NCBI GenBank assembly: GCA_965198895.1
Contig: OZ240676.1
Coordinates: forward strand, 1,426,001-1,490,000
Length of the DNA: 64,000 nucleotides
Source: LMUY01 sp965198895
GTDB taxonomy: Bacteria > Pseudomonadota > Alphaproteobacteria > Acetobacterales > Acetobacteraceae
Direction: 5' to 3'
Shown: piece by piece, positions 16,160-25,018 of the stretch
Numbering within the stretch: position 1 is the first letter of the stretch
Layout: each line of letters begins with the position of its first letter
The notes under the pieces: generated by a model
The model's input: only the letters and a program-made list of their open reading frames with translations
Told to the model about the DNA's origin: nothing
Database searches by the model: none
Translations under genes and position numbers: made by a program

Positions 16160-17356
16160 ATGGCTCACAAGAGCGGCCGGCATTTCCTGCAGATCCCCGG
16201 CCCGAGCAACGTGCCGGACCGCGTGCTGCGCGCCATCGACATGCCCACCATGGACCATCGCGGCCCGGATTTCGCCAAGCTCGGCCGCACGGTGCTGGAG
16301 GGCTGCCAGCGCGTGTTCCAAACCTCCGGCCCGGTCGTGATCTTCCCCGGCAGCGGCACCGGCGCGTGGGAGGCGGCGATCGTCAACACGCTCTCCGCCG
16401 GCGATCGCGTGATCATGGTGGAGACCGGGCAGTTCGCGGCACTGTGGGTTGCCATGGCGAAGCGGCTGCAGCTGGATGTGGACCTGATCCCCGGCGATTG
16501 GCGGCACGGCGTGGATGCCGCCGTGATCGAGGAGAAGCTGCGCGCGGACACCGGGCACGCGATCAAGGCCGTGATGGTGGTGCACAACGAGACCTCCACC
16601 GGCGTCACCAGCCGCATCCCCCCGGTGCGCGAGGCGCTGGACCGCACGGGCCACCCGGCGTTGCTGATGGTGGACACGATCTCCTCCCTCGGCTCGGTGG
16701 ATTACAAGCACGAGGCGTGGGGCGTGGACGTGACCATCGCCTGCTCGCAGAAGGGGCTGATGTTGCCGCCGGGCCTGGGCTTCAACGCGATCAGCCCGAA
16801 GGCGCTGGCCGCCGGCAAGACGGGCGGGATGCCACGGTCGTACTGGGATTGGCAGGAGATGCTGGCGCCGAATGCCGCCGGGTTCTTCCCGTACACGCCG
16901 TCCACCAACCTGCTGTACGGCCTGCGCGAGGCGCTCGCGATGCTGGAGGAGGAGGGGCTGGACCACGTGTTCGGCCGCCACGCCCGCCACGCCGCCGCGA
17001 CCCGGGCGGCCGTGCGCGCCTGGGGGCTGGACATCCTGTGCCAGGATCCGCGCGACTACTCGCCCGTGCTGACGGCGGTGGTGATGCCGGACGGGCATGA
17101 CGCCGACCATTTCCGGCAGGTGGTGCTCGATTGCTTCGACATGTCGCTCGGCACCGGGCTGGCCAAGCTGAAGGGGCGCGTGTTTCGCATCGGCCATCTG
17201 GGCGACTTCAACGACCTGATGCTGATGGGCACGCTGGCAGGCGTGGAAATGGGCCTGCACGAGGCCGGCGTGCCGCACCAGCAAGGCGGCGTCGCCGCGG
17301 CCATGGACGTGCTGGCCGGTCGCAAGGCCGTGCAGGAGGAGGCGAAGGCCGCCTGA
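16160..17356 (+). CDS. Serine-glyoxylate / alanine-glyoxylate type aminotransferase
   Basis: The 398-residue protein is a fold-type I PLP enzyme of the class V aminotransferase family. It starts with the family motif LQIPGPSNVP and has FPGSGTGAWEAA, the PLP-contacting VDTISSLGSVD and the Schiff-base lysine in CSQKGLMLPPG (Lys198). ATG 16160 is preceded by GGGAGG at ideal spacing. It probably transfers an amino group between serine or alanine and glyoxylate in one-carbon or photorespiratory-type metabolism. Relatives also act on 2-aminoethylphosphonate or aspartate, so the substrate is not certain. Confidence 0.85.
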   Translation: MAHKSGRHFLQIPGPSNVPDRVLRAIDMPTMDHRGPDFAKLGRTVLEGCQRVFQTSGPVVIFPGSGTGAWEAAIVNTLSAGDRVIMVETGQFAALWVAMAKRLQLDVDLIPGDWRHGVDAAVIEEKLRADTGHAIKAVMVVHNETSTGVTSRIPPVREALDRTGHPALLMVDTISSLGSVDYKHEAWGVDVTIACSQKGLMLPPGLGFNAISPKALAAGKTGGMPRSYWDWQEMLAPNAAGFFPYTPSTNLLYGLREALAMLEEEGLDHVFGRHARHAAATRAAVRAWGLDILCQDPRDYSPVLTAVVMPDGHDADHFRQVVLDCFDMSLGTGLAKLKGRVFRIGHLGDFNDLMLMGTLAGVEMGLHEAGVPHQQGGVAAAMDVLAGRKAVQEEAKAA

Positions 17357-17375
17357 GTCAGCAGCCTCCAAGGAC

Positions 17376-17435
17376 CGTAGGGTGGGCTTCAGCCCACCAG
17401 CCGCCGCAAAGTGGTGGGCTGAAGCCCACCCTACG
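17376..17435. repeat. GTAGGGTGGGC palindromic repeat, copy 1
   Basis: Perfect 24-bp inverted arms lie at 17376-17399 and 17412-17435. Each arm is itself self-complementary (GTGGGCT-TC-AGCCCAC), so a cruciform or two-hairpin structure is possible. Related copies lie at 21701-21763 and 35102-35180. It sits after the aminotransferase stop codon and could also act as a terminator. Confidence 0.85.
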
Positions 17436-17542
17436 TTTGGGGCAGCTCCATGGAACCGCTTTACAAGGAGCGGCCAGACTCAAGTCTTCTCCCTCTCCCG
17501 TCCTGCACCGAGTGGAAGAAGAAAACCAAACGGGAGACGTTC

Positions 17543-18817
17543 TTGACCAACATCCTCCGGCGGAGTGCTAGTACAAACGTGCTGCTGCTGCTCTGTGCGA
17601 TGTATTTCATCACCTACATCGACCGCGTGAACGTCAGCAGCGCGGCGGAGCCCTTGCGCAGCGAGTTGGGTTTAAGCAACACCCAACTCGGGTTGGCGTT
17701 CTCCGCCTTCGGATATCCCTATCTCCTGTTCCAGGTCGCGGGCGGTTGGCTGGGCGACCGCTTCGGCGCGCGCTGGACGCTGACGATCTCCGGTGCGCTG
17801 TGGGCTTTCTCGACGATGCTGACCGGGGCTGTGGGCGGTTTGGCCTCGCTGCTCGCGATACGAGTGCTGCTCGGCCTGGGCGAAGGCGCGACATTCCCGC
17901 TAGCCACCAAGGCGATGTCCAACTGGCTGCCTGGCGGCAAATCGGGCTGGGCGCAAGGGATCACGCACGCCTGTGCCCGGCTGGGCACCGCGATCACGCC
18001 GCCCTTGGTGTTCCTGCTGATTGCCTATGTCGGCTGGCGGGGATCCTTCGTGGCCGTCGGCGCCCTGTCGTTCGTCTGGGTGGCGATTTGGTGCTGGTAT
18101 TTCCGCGACGATCCCCGGACGCATTCCGGCATGACCGAAGCGGACCGTGCGCGCCTACCGCCAGCGAAGCCGCCGGGCCATGCGCCCGTGCCGTGGGGAC
18201 CGCTCGTGCGGCGTATGGGACCGGTGATCTTCGTCTATTTCTGCTACGGCTGGACGCTATGGACGTTCCTGTCCTGGGTGCCGCAATTCATGCTCCACAA
18301 CTATCATCTGAACCTGAAGAACTCGTCGCTGTTCTCGTCGCTGGTGTTCTTCGGCGGCGTGATCGGCGACGGGCTCGGCGGCTTCGTCAGCGACTGGCTG
18401 CTTCGCCGCACCGGTAGTCTGACCGTGGCCCGGCGCAACCTGGTGGTTTTCGGCATGGCGGGCTCGCTGCTGTGCTCCATTCCGATCCTGTTCACCGGGG
18501 ACGCGACCATCGCCGCCGTCTGCCTGTCGGGCACGTTCTTCTTCTCGGAGCTGACGATCGGGCCGATGTGGGCCATCCCGATGGACATCGCGCCTGCCAA
18601 TGCGGGGACGGCCAGCGGGCTGATGAACACCGGGTCCGCGTTGGCCGCCATCCTCTCGCCGCTCGTGTTCGGCATCGTCATCGACCAGACCGGCAACTGG
18701 ACGCTGCCGTTTCTCGGCACGATGGCGCTGATGCTGATCGGCTTGCTCGCGGCGTTCGCCATGCGCCCGGACAACCGGTTCAGCGGCACCCCCGGCCTGG
18801 TGCCAGCCCGTGCTTGA
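17543..18817 (+). CDS. MFS transporter, anion:cation symporter (ACS) type
   Basis: The 424-residue protein has twelve predicted membrane helices. It shows the ACS-type opening YFITYIDRVNVSSAAEPLR, the loop 2-3 signature GWLGDRFGARW and LLGLGEGATFPLATKAMSNW. TTG 17543 is chosen because CGGGAG lies upstream at a suitable spacing and it begins a natural MFS N terminus; the longer reading from 17450 runs through a repeat flank. Such carriers import organic anions such as hexuronates, tartrate, phthalate or glycerate. The 3' end overlaps the FAD/Fe-S oxidoreductase start by eight bases, so transport and oxidation of a hydroxy acid are probably linked. Confidence 0.88.
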   Translation: MTNILRRSASTNVLLLLCAMYFITYIDRVNVSSAAEPLRSELGLSNTQLGLAFSAFGYPYLLFQVAGGWLGDRFGARWTLTISGALWAFSTMLTGAVGGLASLLAIRVLLGLGEGATFPLATKAMSNWLPGGKSGWAQGITHACARLGTAITPPLVFLLIAYVGWRGSFVAVGALSFVWVAIWCWYFRDDPRTHSGMTEADRARLPPAKPPGHAPVPWGPLVRRMGPVIFVYFCYGWTLWTFLSWVPQFMLHNYHLNLKNSSLFSSLVFFGGVIGDGLGGFVSDWLLRRTGSLTVARRNLVVFGMAGSLLCSIPILFTGDATIAAVCLSGTFFFSELTIGPMWAIPMDIAPANAGTASGLMNTGSALAAILSPLVFGIVIDQTGNWTLPFLGTMALMLIGLLAAFAMRPDNRFSGTPGLVPARA

Positions 18818-21686
18818 CGCCGCACTCGCCGGCCGGATGCGGCGCGAGGTCGAAGGCGATGTCCTGCTCGGCGCCGGCGACCGGGGACGGTACTCGACCG
18901 ATGCCTCGATCTATCAGGTCCAGCCGTTGGGCGTCGTCATCCCGAAGACGATCGCCGACGTGCAGGCCGTGCTCGCCTTGGCGCGTGACGCCGGGCTGCC
19001 GGTGCTGCCCCGTGGCGGCGGCACGAGCCAGTGCGGCCAGACGGTCAATCGGGCGATCGTGCTGGACTGCAGCAAACATCTTCGGACCGTGCTAAGCGTC
19101 GACCCGGCAGCGCAGACGGCGACCGTGCAGCCAGGCATCGTGCTGGCGCATCTGAACGCGGCGTTGAAGCAGCACAAACTGTTCTTTCCCGTCGACCCGT
19201 CCACGCAGGCGCGTTGCACGATCGGTGGCATGGCGGCCAATAATTCCTGCGGGGCCAAATCCATCCGCTACGGCCTGATGGCCGATAACGTGCGCGCCAT
19301 CGATGCCATCCTTGCCGACGGCACGCAGCACCGCTTCGGCATGATGCCGGACAATCTGGGGGAAATGTCGGCACCGATCGCGGCCTTGGTGCAACGGCTG
19401 CGCGCATTGGGTGCGGCGGAGGCGGACGAGATCGCGGCCCGTTTCCCACACCAACTCCGCCGGGTCGGCGGCTACAACATCGAGGTACTGACCCCGCGTG
19501 CGCGGCGCGAGGGCCGCGAGAACCTGGCCCGGTTGCTCGTGGGCAGCGAAGGCACCCTCGCCTTCTCCGCCGCGTTGGAGCTGCAGCTCGCGCCGCTGCT
19601 GCCGCGCAAGATGGTGGGGATCTGCCAGTTCCCAACTTTCCGCGCCGCCATGGAAGCGAGCCGCCACCTGGTGGCGCTGGACCCCGAGGGCGTGGAACTG
19701 GTCGATCGCACCATGATCGATCTCGGCCGCGGCATCCCGATCTATCGCAAGACGATCGACCGCATGCTGCTGGGCGAACCCGACAGCATCCTCCTGGTGG
19801 AGTTTCACGGCCACGAGGACGGCCCCCTGCTCGCCAAGCTCGCGGAACTGGACGGCGCCATGGCCGATCTCGGCTATCCCGGCGCCGTCGTGCGCGCCAC
19901 CGACCCGGCGTTCCAGGCCGACATCGCCGAGGTGCGCGAGGCCGGGCTGAACATCATGATGTCGATGAAGGGCGACGGCAAACCCGTCAGCTTCATCGAG
20001 GACTGCGCCGTCGACCTGGATGACCTCGCCGATTACACCGAGCGGCTGAACGACGTCTTCACCCGGCACGGCACCAAGGGCACCTGGTATGCCCATGCCA
20101 GCGTCGGCTGCCTGCACGTTCGCCCCGTGCTGAACATGAAGGACCCGACGGACGTGCGGACCATGCGCAGCGTGGCCGAGGAGTGCTTCGCGCTGGTCCG
20201 CGAGTACAAGGGCAGCCATAGCGGGGAACACGGCGACGGCATCGTCCGTTCCGAATTTCACGAGAGCATGTTCGGCCCCCGCGTCGTGCGCGCGTTCGAA
20301 GCGGTGAAGGACGCGTTCGATCCGGAGGCTCTGCTGAACCCGGGCCGGGTCGTGCGGGCGCCGCGCATGGATGACCGCACGCTGTTCCGCTATGGGCCCG
20401 GCTACGCGGTGGATGCGGGCTTCAGCCCCGTACTCGACTGGTCCGAGCAGCCGCAATCGGTCACCGGCGGAGCACGGGCCGGGCTGCTGGCCGCGGTGGA
20501 GATGTGCAACAACAACGGTACGTGCCGCAAGTTCGACGCCGGCGTGATGTGCCCGTCCTACCGCGTCACCCGCGACGAGGTGCATCTGACACGCGGCCGG
20601 GCCAACACGCTGAGGCTGGCCCTAACCGGGCAACTGGGGCCCGATGCGATGGGGGGCGACGACGTTGCCGAGGCCATGAAGCTGTGCGTGTCCTGCAAGG
20701 CATGCAAGCGGGAGTGCCCGACCGGCGTGGACATGAGCAAGATGAAGATCGAAGCTCTGCACGCCCGAGCCGCCCGCCACGGCATCGGGCTACGGGAGCG
20801 CCTGGTGGCGGAGTTGCCGCGCTACGGCCGGATCGCCGCGGCGTTCGCTCCATTGGTCAATCTGCGCAACCGCGTGCCAGCCCTGGCGCGGCTGGGCGAA
20901 CGTGTGGCCGGGCTGGCATCCACCCGCCCACTGCCCGCGTGGCGGAAAGACTGGTTCCGGGACAACGAAGCCGATGCCGACGGCGATGTCCTGCTGTTGG
21001 CGGACACGTTCAACCGCTATTTCGAGCCGGAGAACCTCCGCTCGGCGGTGCGCGTGCTGCGGGCCGCCGGCTTCCGTCCCGCGGTCGCGAGTGCTGGCGC
21101 CCGGCCCTTGTGCTGCGGACGGACTTACCTGTCCGCGGGCATGGTGGACCGCGCTCGCGCCGAGGCCCGGCGGACCCTGGACGCGCTGGCGGGTGACCGC
21201 CCGGTGATCGGCCTGGAGCCTTCTTGCCTGCTTACGTTGCGGGACGAGTTCGGTTCGTTGCTGCCTGGACTGGAGACGGCGGCGCTCGCCGGCCGCGCGT
21301 TGCTGATCGGCGAGTTCCTGCAGCGCCACGCGCCCAAGCTCGCCTTGCGTCCGCTGGCCGCGACCGCACACGTGCACGGCCACTGCCATCAGAAAGCGTT
21401 CGGTGCGTTTGCCGACGGGCTCGCCACGCTGCGCCGGGTGCCGGATTTGAAAGTACAGCCGATCGTTTCGTCCTGCTGCGGCATGGCAGGGGCGTTCGGC
21501 TACGGTGTGGAGACGCAGGGCGCGTCGATCGCGATGGCCGAGGCCGGGCTGCTGCCGGCGATTCGGGCCGCAGATGCGGACGACATCATCGTCGCGGATG
21601 GGACGAGTTGTCGGCATCAGATCGCCGATCTATCGGGTAGGCAGGCAATCCACTCCATCCGCTTGATTGAGCGCGCGCTCATCTGA
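18810..21686 (+). CDS. FAD-linked oxidase with 4Fe-4S and CCG domains (D-2-hydroxyacid dehydrogenase type, YdiJ-like)
   Basis: The 958-residue protein is a fusion. An FAD_binding_4 domain (about 35-250) has VLPRGGGTSQCGQTVN and GGMAANNSCGAKS. An FAD-oxidase C-terminal domain (about 260-520) contains SVGCLHVRPVLNMK and SGEHGDGIVRSEFH. Two 4Fe-4S clusters follow (CNNNGTCRKFDAGVMCPSY and CVSCKACKRECPTGVDM), and then two CCG half-domains (LCCGRTYLSAG and CCGMAGAFG). It probably oxidises a D-2-hydroxy acid (D-lactate, glycolate or D-2-hydroxyglutarate) and passes electrons through Fe-S clusters to the quinone pool. The GTG start lies inside the end of the MFS carrier gene. Confidence 0.9.
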   Translation: MLDAALAGRMRREVEGDVLLGAGDRGRYSTDASIYQVQPLGVVIPKTIADVQAVLALARDAGLPVLPRGGGTSQCGQTVNRAIVLDCSKHLRTVLSVDPAAQTATVQPGIVLAHLNAALKQHKLFFPVDPSTQARCTIGGMAANNSCGAKSIRYGLMADNVRAIDAILADGTQHRFGMMPDNLGEMSAPIAALVQRLRALGAAEADEIAARFPHQLRRVGGYNIEVLTPRARREGRENLARLLVGSEGTLAFSAALELQLAPLLPRKMVGICQFPTFRAAMEASRHLVALDPEGVELVDRTMIDLGRGIPIYRKTIDRMLLGEPDSILLVEFHGHEDGPLLAKLAELDGAMADLGYPGAVVRATDPAFQADIAEVREAGLNIMMSMKGDGKPVSFIEDCAVDLDDLADYTERLNDVFTRHGTKGTWYAHASVGCLHVRPVLNMKDPTDVRTMRSVAEECFALVREYKGSHSGEHGDGIVRSEFHESMFGPRVVRAFEAVKDAFDPEALLNPGRVVRAPRMDDRTLFRYGPGYAVDAGFSPVLDWSEQPQSVTGGARAGLLAAVEMCNNNGTCRKFDAGVMCPSYRVTRDEVHLTRGRANTLRLALTGQLGPDAMGGDDVAEAMKLCVSCKACKRECPTGVDMSKMKIEALHARAARHGIGLRERLVAELPRYGRIAAAFAPLVNLRNRVPALARLGERVAGLASTRPLPAWRKDWFRDNEADADGDVLLLADTFNRYFEPENLRSAVRVLRAAGFRPAVASAGARPLCCGRTYLSAGMVDRARAEARRTLDALAGDRPVIGLEPSCLLTLRDEFGSLLPGLETAALAGRALLIGEFLQRHAPKLALRPLAATAHVHGHCHQKAFGAFADGLATLRRVPDLKVQPIVSSCCGMAGAFGYGVETQGASIAMAEAGLLPAIRAADADDIIVADGTSCRHQIADLSGRQAIHSIRLIERALI

Positions 21687-21700
21687 TCCGGCGTTGTGGC

Positions 21701-21763
21701 AGTAGGGTGGGCTCCTTTAGCCCACCACCTTGCTGCGGCTGGTGGGCCAAAGCCCACCCTACT
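21701..21763. repeat. GTAGGGTGGGC palindromic repeat, copy 2
   Basis: The left arm AGTAGGGTGGGCT (21701-21713) and the right arm AGCCCACCCTACT (21751-21763) are exact inverse complements. Inner GGTGGGC/GCCCACC-type segments lie between them. It sits between the oxidoreductase stop codon and the convergent chemoreceptor gene. Confidence 0.8.
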
Positions 21764-21811
21764 TGAGCCGGTCGCGGTTTAGTCTGATCGAGCCGCGATA
21801 GCCGGAGCAGC

Positions 21812-23314
21812 TCAGGCGGCGCGAGCGCTGTGCACACCCTCGCGAAGTTCGATGACGAAACGGCCTGCCGTGTCCTGCAGCGCCGAAGCATCGCGACTGA
21901 GTATGGCCACACCCTCCAGCATCGCCTTGGCTTTGCTGGCTGTGCTGGCGGCATGACAGGCGACGTCGCCCGTGCGGCTGGACGTCTCGCGGGTGCCCCT
22001 CGCCACGGCCTTGACGGTGGAGGCGATGTTGGCGGTCGCCGTGTTCTGTTCTTCCATGACGGCCGATACGGAGAGCGCGAAGCCGTTGGCGGCGCTGATC
22101 GAACGCTCCACTGACTGGTTGGCTTCAATCGTCGTAGCCAACGCCTGCTGCATGCCGGAGACCAAGCCGGCAACTTCGGATGTCGCCTGGGACGTTTGGC
22201 TCGCCAGGCGTTTCACCTCGGCGGCGACCACGGCGAAACCTTGGCCGGCCTGCCCCGCGCGCGCGGCCTCGATCGTGGCGTTCAGTGCCAGCAGGTTGGT
22301 CTGCCCGGCGATGTTGTCGATCAATCCCACGACCGCGTTGATCCGTTTGCTGCACCGGGCAAGGTCGTCGATCGCTGCATCGCTCTGCCGCACCAGTTCA
22401 ACGGCCTCGACCGTCGCCGCGGCTGCGGCTGCAATCTGTTTGCGCGCGTGATCGATGCTGTTGGAAAGTTCCAAGGCCGCCGCGACAACGATCTCGGCGT
22501 TGCCGGATGCTTCCTTGGCCAGGCGGGCGACCGCACCGCTCTCCTGCTCGGCGATATCGGCGATACGCCGGGTCTGCATGGCGCCGGCCGTGACCAATCC
22601 GGAGCTGGTGATCACTAGGCTGACGGCGGTTTGCATCGAGGCGTCGAACCGGGCGCCGATCGTCGACAGCGTCGCCACCCGTTCGTTCGCGAGTGTCGCC
22701 TGGATCGCCTCGTTATGCTCGCGCAGCCGGCGCTCGTTGGCCTGGGCGGCCTGCAGTTCCGCCCGGCTGCTCTCGACCTCGGCCAGGATACGGTGGATGC
22801 CACGGCCCAATACGTAACCGATCGCGACGGCGAGGGCCCACCAGGCCATGATGGTGACGGTGCGGGACCAGTCGTCGCTATGGCCGGTACCGAAATAGAA
22901 GCCCGGGAACAGCAGCTTCCCGGAAATCGTGAACGACCACCCCGAGAGGATGCCGATCAGAAGCGACACGATCGTCCCGTCCAGTGCAATGAGACCGGCC
23001 GTGGCGAAAGATAGCAGAGCGGGCTCCACGACCGTGCCGAAAATCCCGCTGTTGAGGCGATAGAGCTCGATCGAGATATAGACGAGCGACACCGTCATCA
23101 ACGGCTTGTGGAGGAATTGCAGCCCAAGCCGGCGCCGAAGCACGATCACCGCGAGCAAGGCCACCGAGCCGAGCATCGGGATAGCGGCCTCGCTTACCGG
23201 ACGCCCGGCGTAATAGGCGGTCAGCGGCTCCGCCAAGGTCGCCGCCACCATATGCAGCAGCAGAAGGTTGCGGTTCAGGCGAAGGAAGGCCCGCCTGCTA
23301 TCGTTTCGCATCAT
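21812..23314 (-). CDS. Methyl-accepting chemotaxis-like protein with polytopic membrane sensor (paralogue 1)
   Basis: The product has 500 residues. The N-terminal ~190 residues hold about six membrane segments (for example LLLLHMVAATLAEPLTAYY, AIPMLGSVALLAVIVL, LLSFATAGLIALDG, IMAWWALAVAIGYVLG) with almost no periplasmic domain. A coiled coil and the MCP signalling domain follow, with the hairpin tip region NIAGQTNLLALNATIEAARA. No HAMP domain is evident. It would signal to CheA/CheW encoded elsewhere, perhaps sensing membrane or energy state. The start is one of two adjacent ATGs at 23311-23314. Confidence 0.85.
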   Translation of the reverse strand: MMRNDSRRAFLRLNRNLLLLHMVAATLAEPLTAYYAGRPVSEAAIPMLGSVALLAVIVLRRRLGLQFLHKPLMTVSLVYISIELYRLNSGIFGTVVEPALLSFATAGLIALDGTIVSLLIGILSGWSFTISGKLLFPGFYFGTGHSDDWSRTVTIMAWWALAVAIGYVLGRGIHRILAEVESSRAELQAAQANERRLREHNEAIQATLANERVATLSTIGARFDASMQTAVSLVITSSGLVTAGAMQTRRIADIAEQESGAVARLAKEASGNAEIVVAAALELSNSIDHARKQIAAAAAATVEAVELVRQSDAAIDDLARCSKRINAVVGLIDNIAGQTNLLALNATIEAARAGQAGQGFAVVAAEVKRLASQTSQATSEVAGLVSGMQQALATTIEANQSVERSISAANGFALSVSAVMEEQNTATANIASTVKAVARGTRETSSRTGDVACHAASTASKAKAMLEGVAILSRDASALQDTAGRFVIELREGVHSARAA

Positions 23315-23447
23315 GACAACGACAGATCAATGTTGGGCATCATCATTCGAGACTTGTGAGGCCGAGGTGTTGAGGCCGCGTTAACCGCCGATTCGTCCGC
23401 GCGGGGCGGCGTCGTCGAGCCAGCCCCGCATTCCGGCCGAAACGTGC

Positions 23448-24950
23448 TCACACCGCGCCGGCGCCGTGCATTCCCGCACGCAGTTCGACGACGAAACGGC
23501 CCGCTGTACCCTGTAGCGTCGTCGTGTTGTGGTTCAGCGCGGCAACCCCCTCCAGCATAGCCTCCGCAGTGCGGGCGGTCATGGCCACGTGGGATGCCAC
23601 CTCCTTCGTTCGCCGCGTTGTCTCGCGCGTGCCTCGCGCGACGGAGTCGACGATGCTGGCAATGTCGGCCGTCGCCTTGTTTTGCTCTTCCATCATGCTC
23701 GAAACCAACAGCGTGAAGCCGTTTGCCGCACCAATGGAGCGCTCGACGGACTGATTGGCCTGGAGCGTGGTGTCCAAGGCCTCGCGCATACTCGACACCA
23801 GCCCCGCGACTTCGGACGTCGCCTGGGACGTTTGGCTCGCCAAGCGTTTGACCTCGGCGGCGACCACGGCGAAGCCATGCCCGGCCTGGCCCGCGCGGGC
23901 CGCCTCGATCGTCGCGTTCAGGGCCAGCAGATTGGTTTTCCCGGCGATGTTATCGATCAATCCGACGATCGCATCGATCCGCTGGCTGGACCGCGCGAGG
24001 TCGGCCACGGCGGCATCGCTTTGCCGCACACGCTCGACCGCTTCGAGGGTCGCGGTGGCCGCCGCGGCAATCTGCCTACGGACGTGATCGATGCTGCCGG
24101 ACAATTCGCGCGCCGCCGCGGCGACGATCTCGGCATTGCCCGACGCCTCCCTCGCGAGTTGGGCGACCGCTTCGCTCTCGTGTTCGGCGGTAACGGCGAT
24201 GCCCCTCGTCTGTGAGGCGTCCGCGCTGACCGATACGGAACTGGTGATGACCGTGCTGACCGCCGTCTGCATGGATGCGTCGAACCGCACGCCGATCGTT
24301 GTCAAAGTCGCGGCCCGCTGCCTGGCGAGCTTCGCCTGAATCGTATCGTTATGCTCACGCAGCAATCTCTCGTTGGCCTGGGTCGCTCGTAATTCAGCCT
24401 GTCCGCGCTCGACCTCCGCCATGATGCCATGCACGCCGCGACCGAGCACATAGCCGGTGAGCACGGCAACAGCCCACCATCCTACGATGGCGAACGTGTG
24501 CGCCCAACCGTCTTCCTGGCCTACGCCGAAGTAGAATGTGGAGAACCATAGCTTGCCGCCAACGGCGAAACCGGCCCCCGCCGCCATCCCAAACACCAGG
24601 GACATCACAGTGCCATCCAACGCGATCAGGAAGGCGGTGCCGAACGACAGCAGCGCCGGCTCCACCGACGTGTTCAGGATCCCGCCGTTCAAGCGGTAGA
24701 GTTCGACGGTGATATAGATGAGCGCCAAGCTCACGAATGGCTTGAACAAGGCCAGCCGGCGGGAGATTCCTACCCAAACGAGGGCAAGAATCAGACCGGC
24801 GGATATGAGCATCGGCACGATGCTCTGCTGCAGCGGTCGGCCGGCATAATGCGTCGCCAACGGCATCCCGACCGTCATGATGACCAGTTGCAGGGTGATC
24901 AGATTGCGGTTCAGCAGTTGGAATCGACGCCCGCTCTCGCTGCCAGCCAT
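23448..24950 (-). CDS. Methyl-accepting chemotaxis-like protein with polytopic membrane sensor (paralogue 2)
   Basis: The product has 500 residues and is collinear with the downstream paralogue over its whole length. It shares the multi-helix membrane sensor (YITVELYRLNGGILNTSVEP, TAFLIALDGTVMSLVFGMAA), the linker ANERLLREHNDTIQAKLA and an almost identical signalling tip NIAGKTNLLALNATIEAARA. Divergence is concentrated in the first 60 residues and the C-terminal third. The pair is a tandem duplication on one strand with 133 bases between genes. Both may feed the same chemosensory pathway with different ligands. Confidence 0.85.
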   Translation of the reverse strand: MAGSESGRRFQLLNRNLITLQLVIMTVGMPLATHYAGRPLQQSIVPMLISAGLILALVWVGISRRLALFKPFVSLALIYITVELYRLNGGILNTSVEPALLSFGTAFLIALDGTVMSLVFGMAAGAGFAVGGKLWFSTFYFGVGQEDGWAHTFAIVGWWAVAVLTGYVLGRGVHGIMAEVERGQAELRATQANERLLREHNDTIQAKLARQRAATLTTIGVRFDASMQTAVSTVITSSVSVSADASQTRGIAVTAEHESEAVAQLAREASGNAEIVAAAARELSGSIDHVRRQIAAAATATLEAVERVRQSDAAVADLARSSQRIDAIVGLIDNIAGKTNLLALNATIEAARAGQAGHGFAVVAAEVKRLASQTSQATSEVAGLVSSMREALDTTLQANQSVERSIGAANGFTLLVSSMMEEQNKATADIASIVDSVARGTRETTRRTKEVASHVAMTARTAEAMLEGVAALNHNTTTLQGTAGRFVVELRAGMHGAGAV

Positions 24951-25018
24951 TCGTGACCCCTGGAGTTGAGCCCGTCATACGCCAGCGTAGGTTAACGCAA
25001 CCCTACGAGGTCTCCGCG

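Noticed and set aside
16142..17371. A 409-codon minus-strand frame opposite the aminotransferase
   Set aside because: It is His/Arg/Gln-rich with no motifs; the plus strand encodes a full PLP enzyme with its lysine and a good ribosome-binding site.
19092..20585. A 497-codon minus-strand frame inside the FAD/Fe-S oxidoreductase
   Set aside because: It is a shadow frame; the plus-strand protein keeps all FAD and Fe-S motifs across the region.
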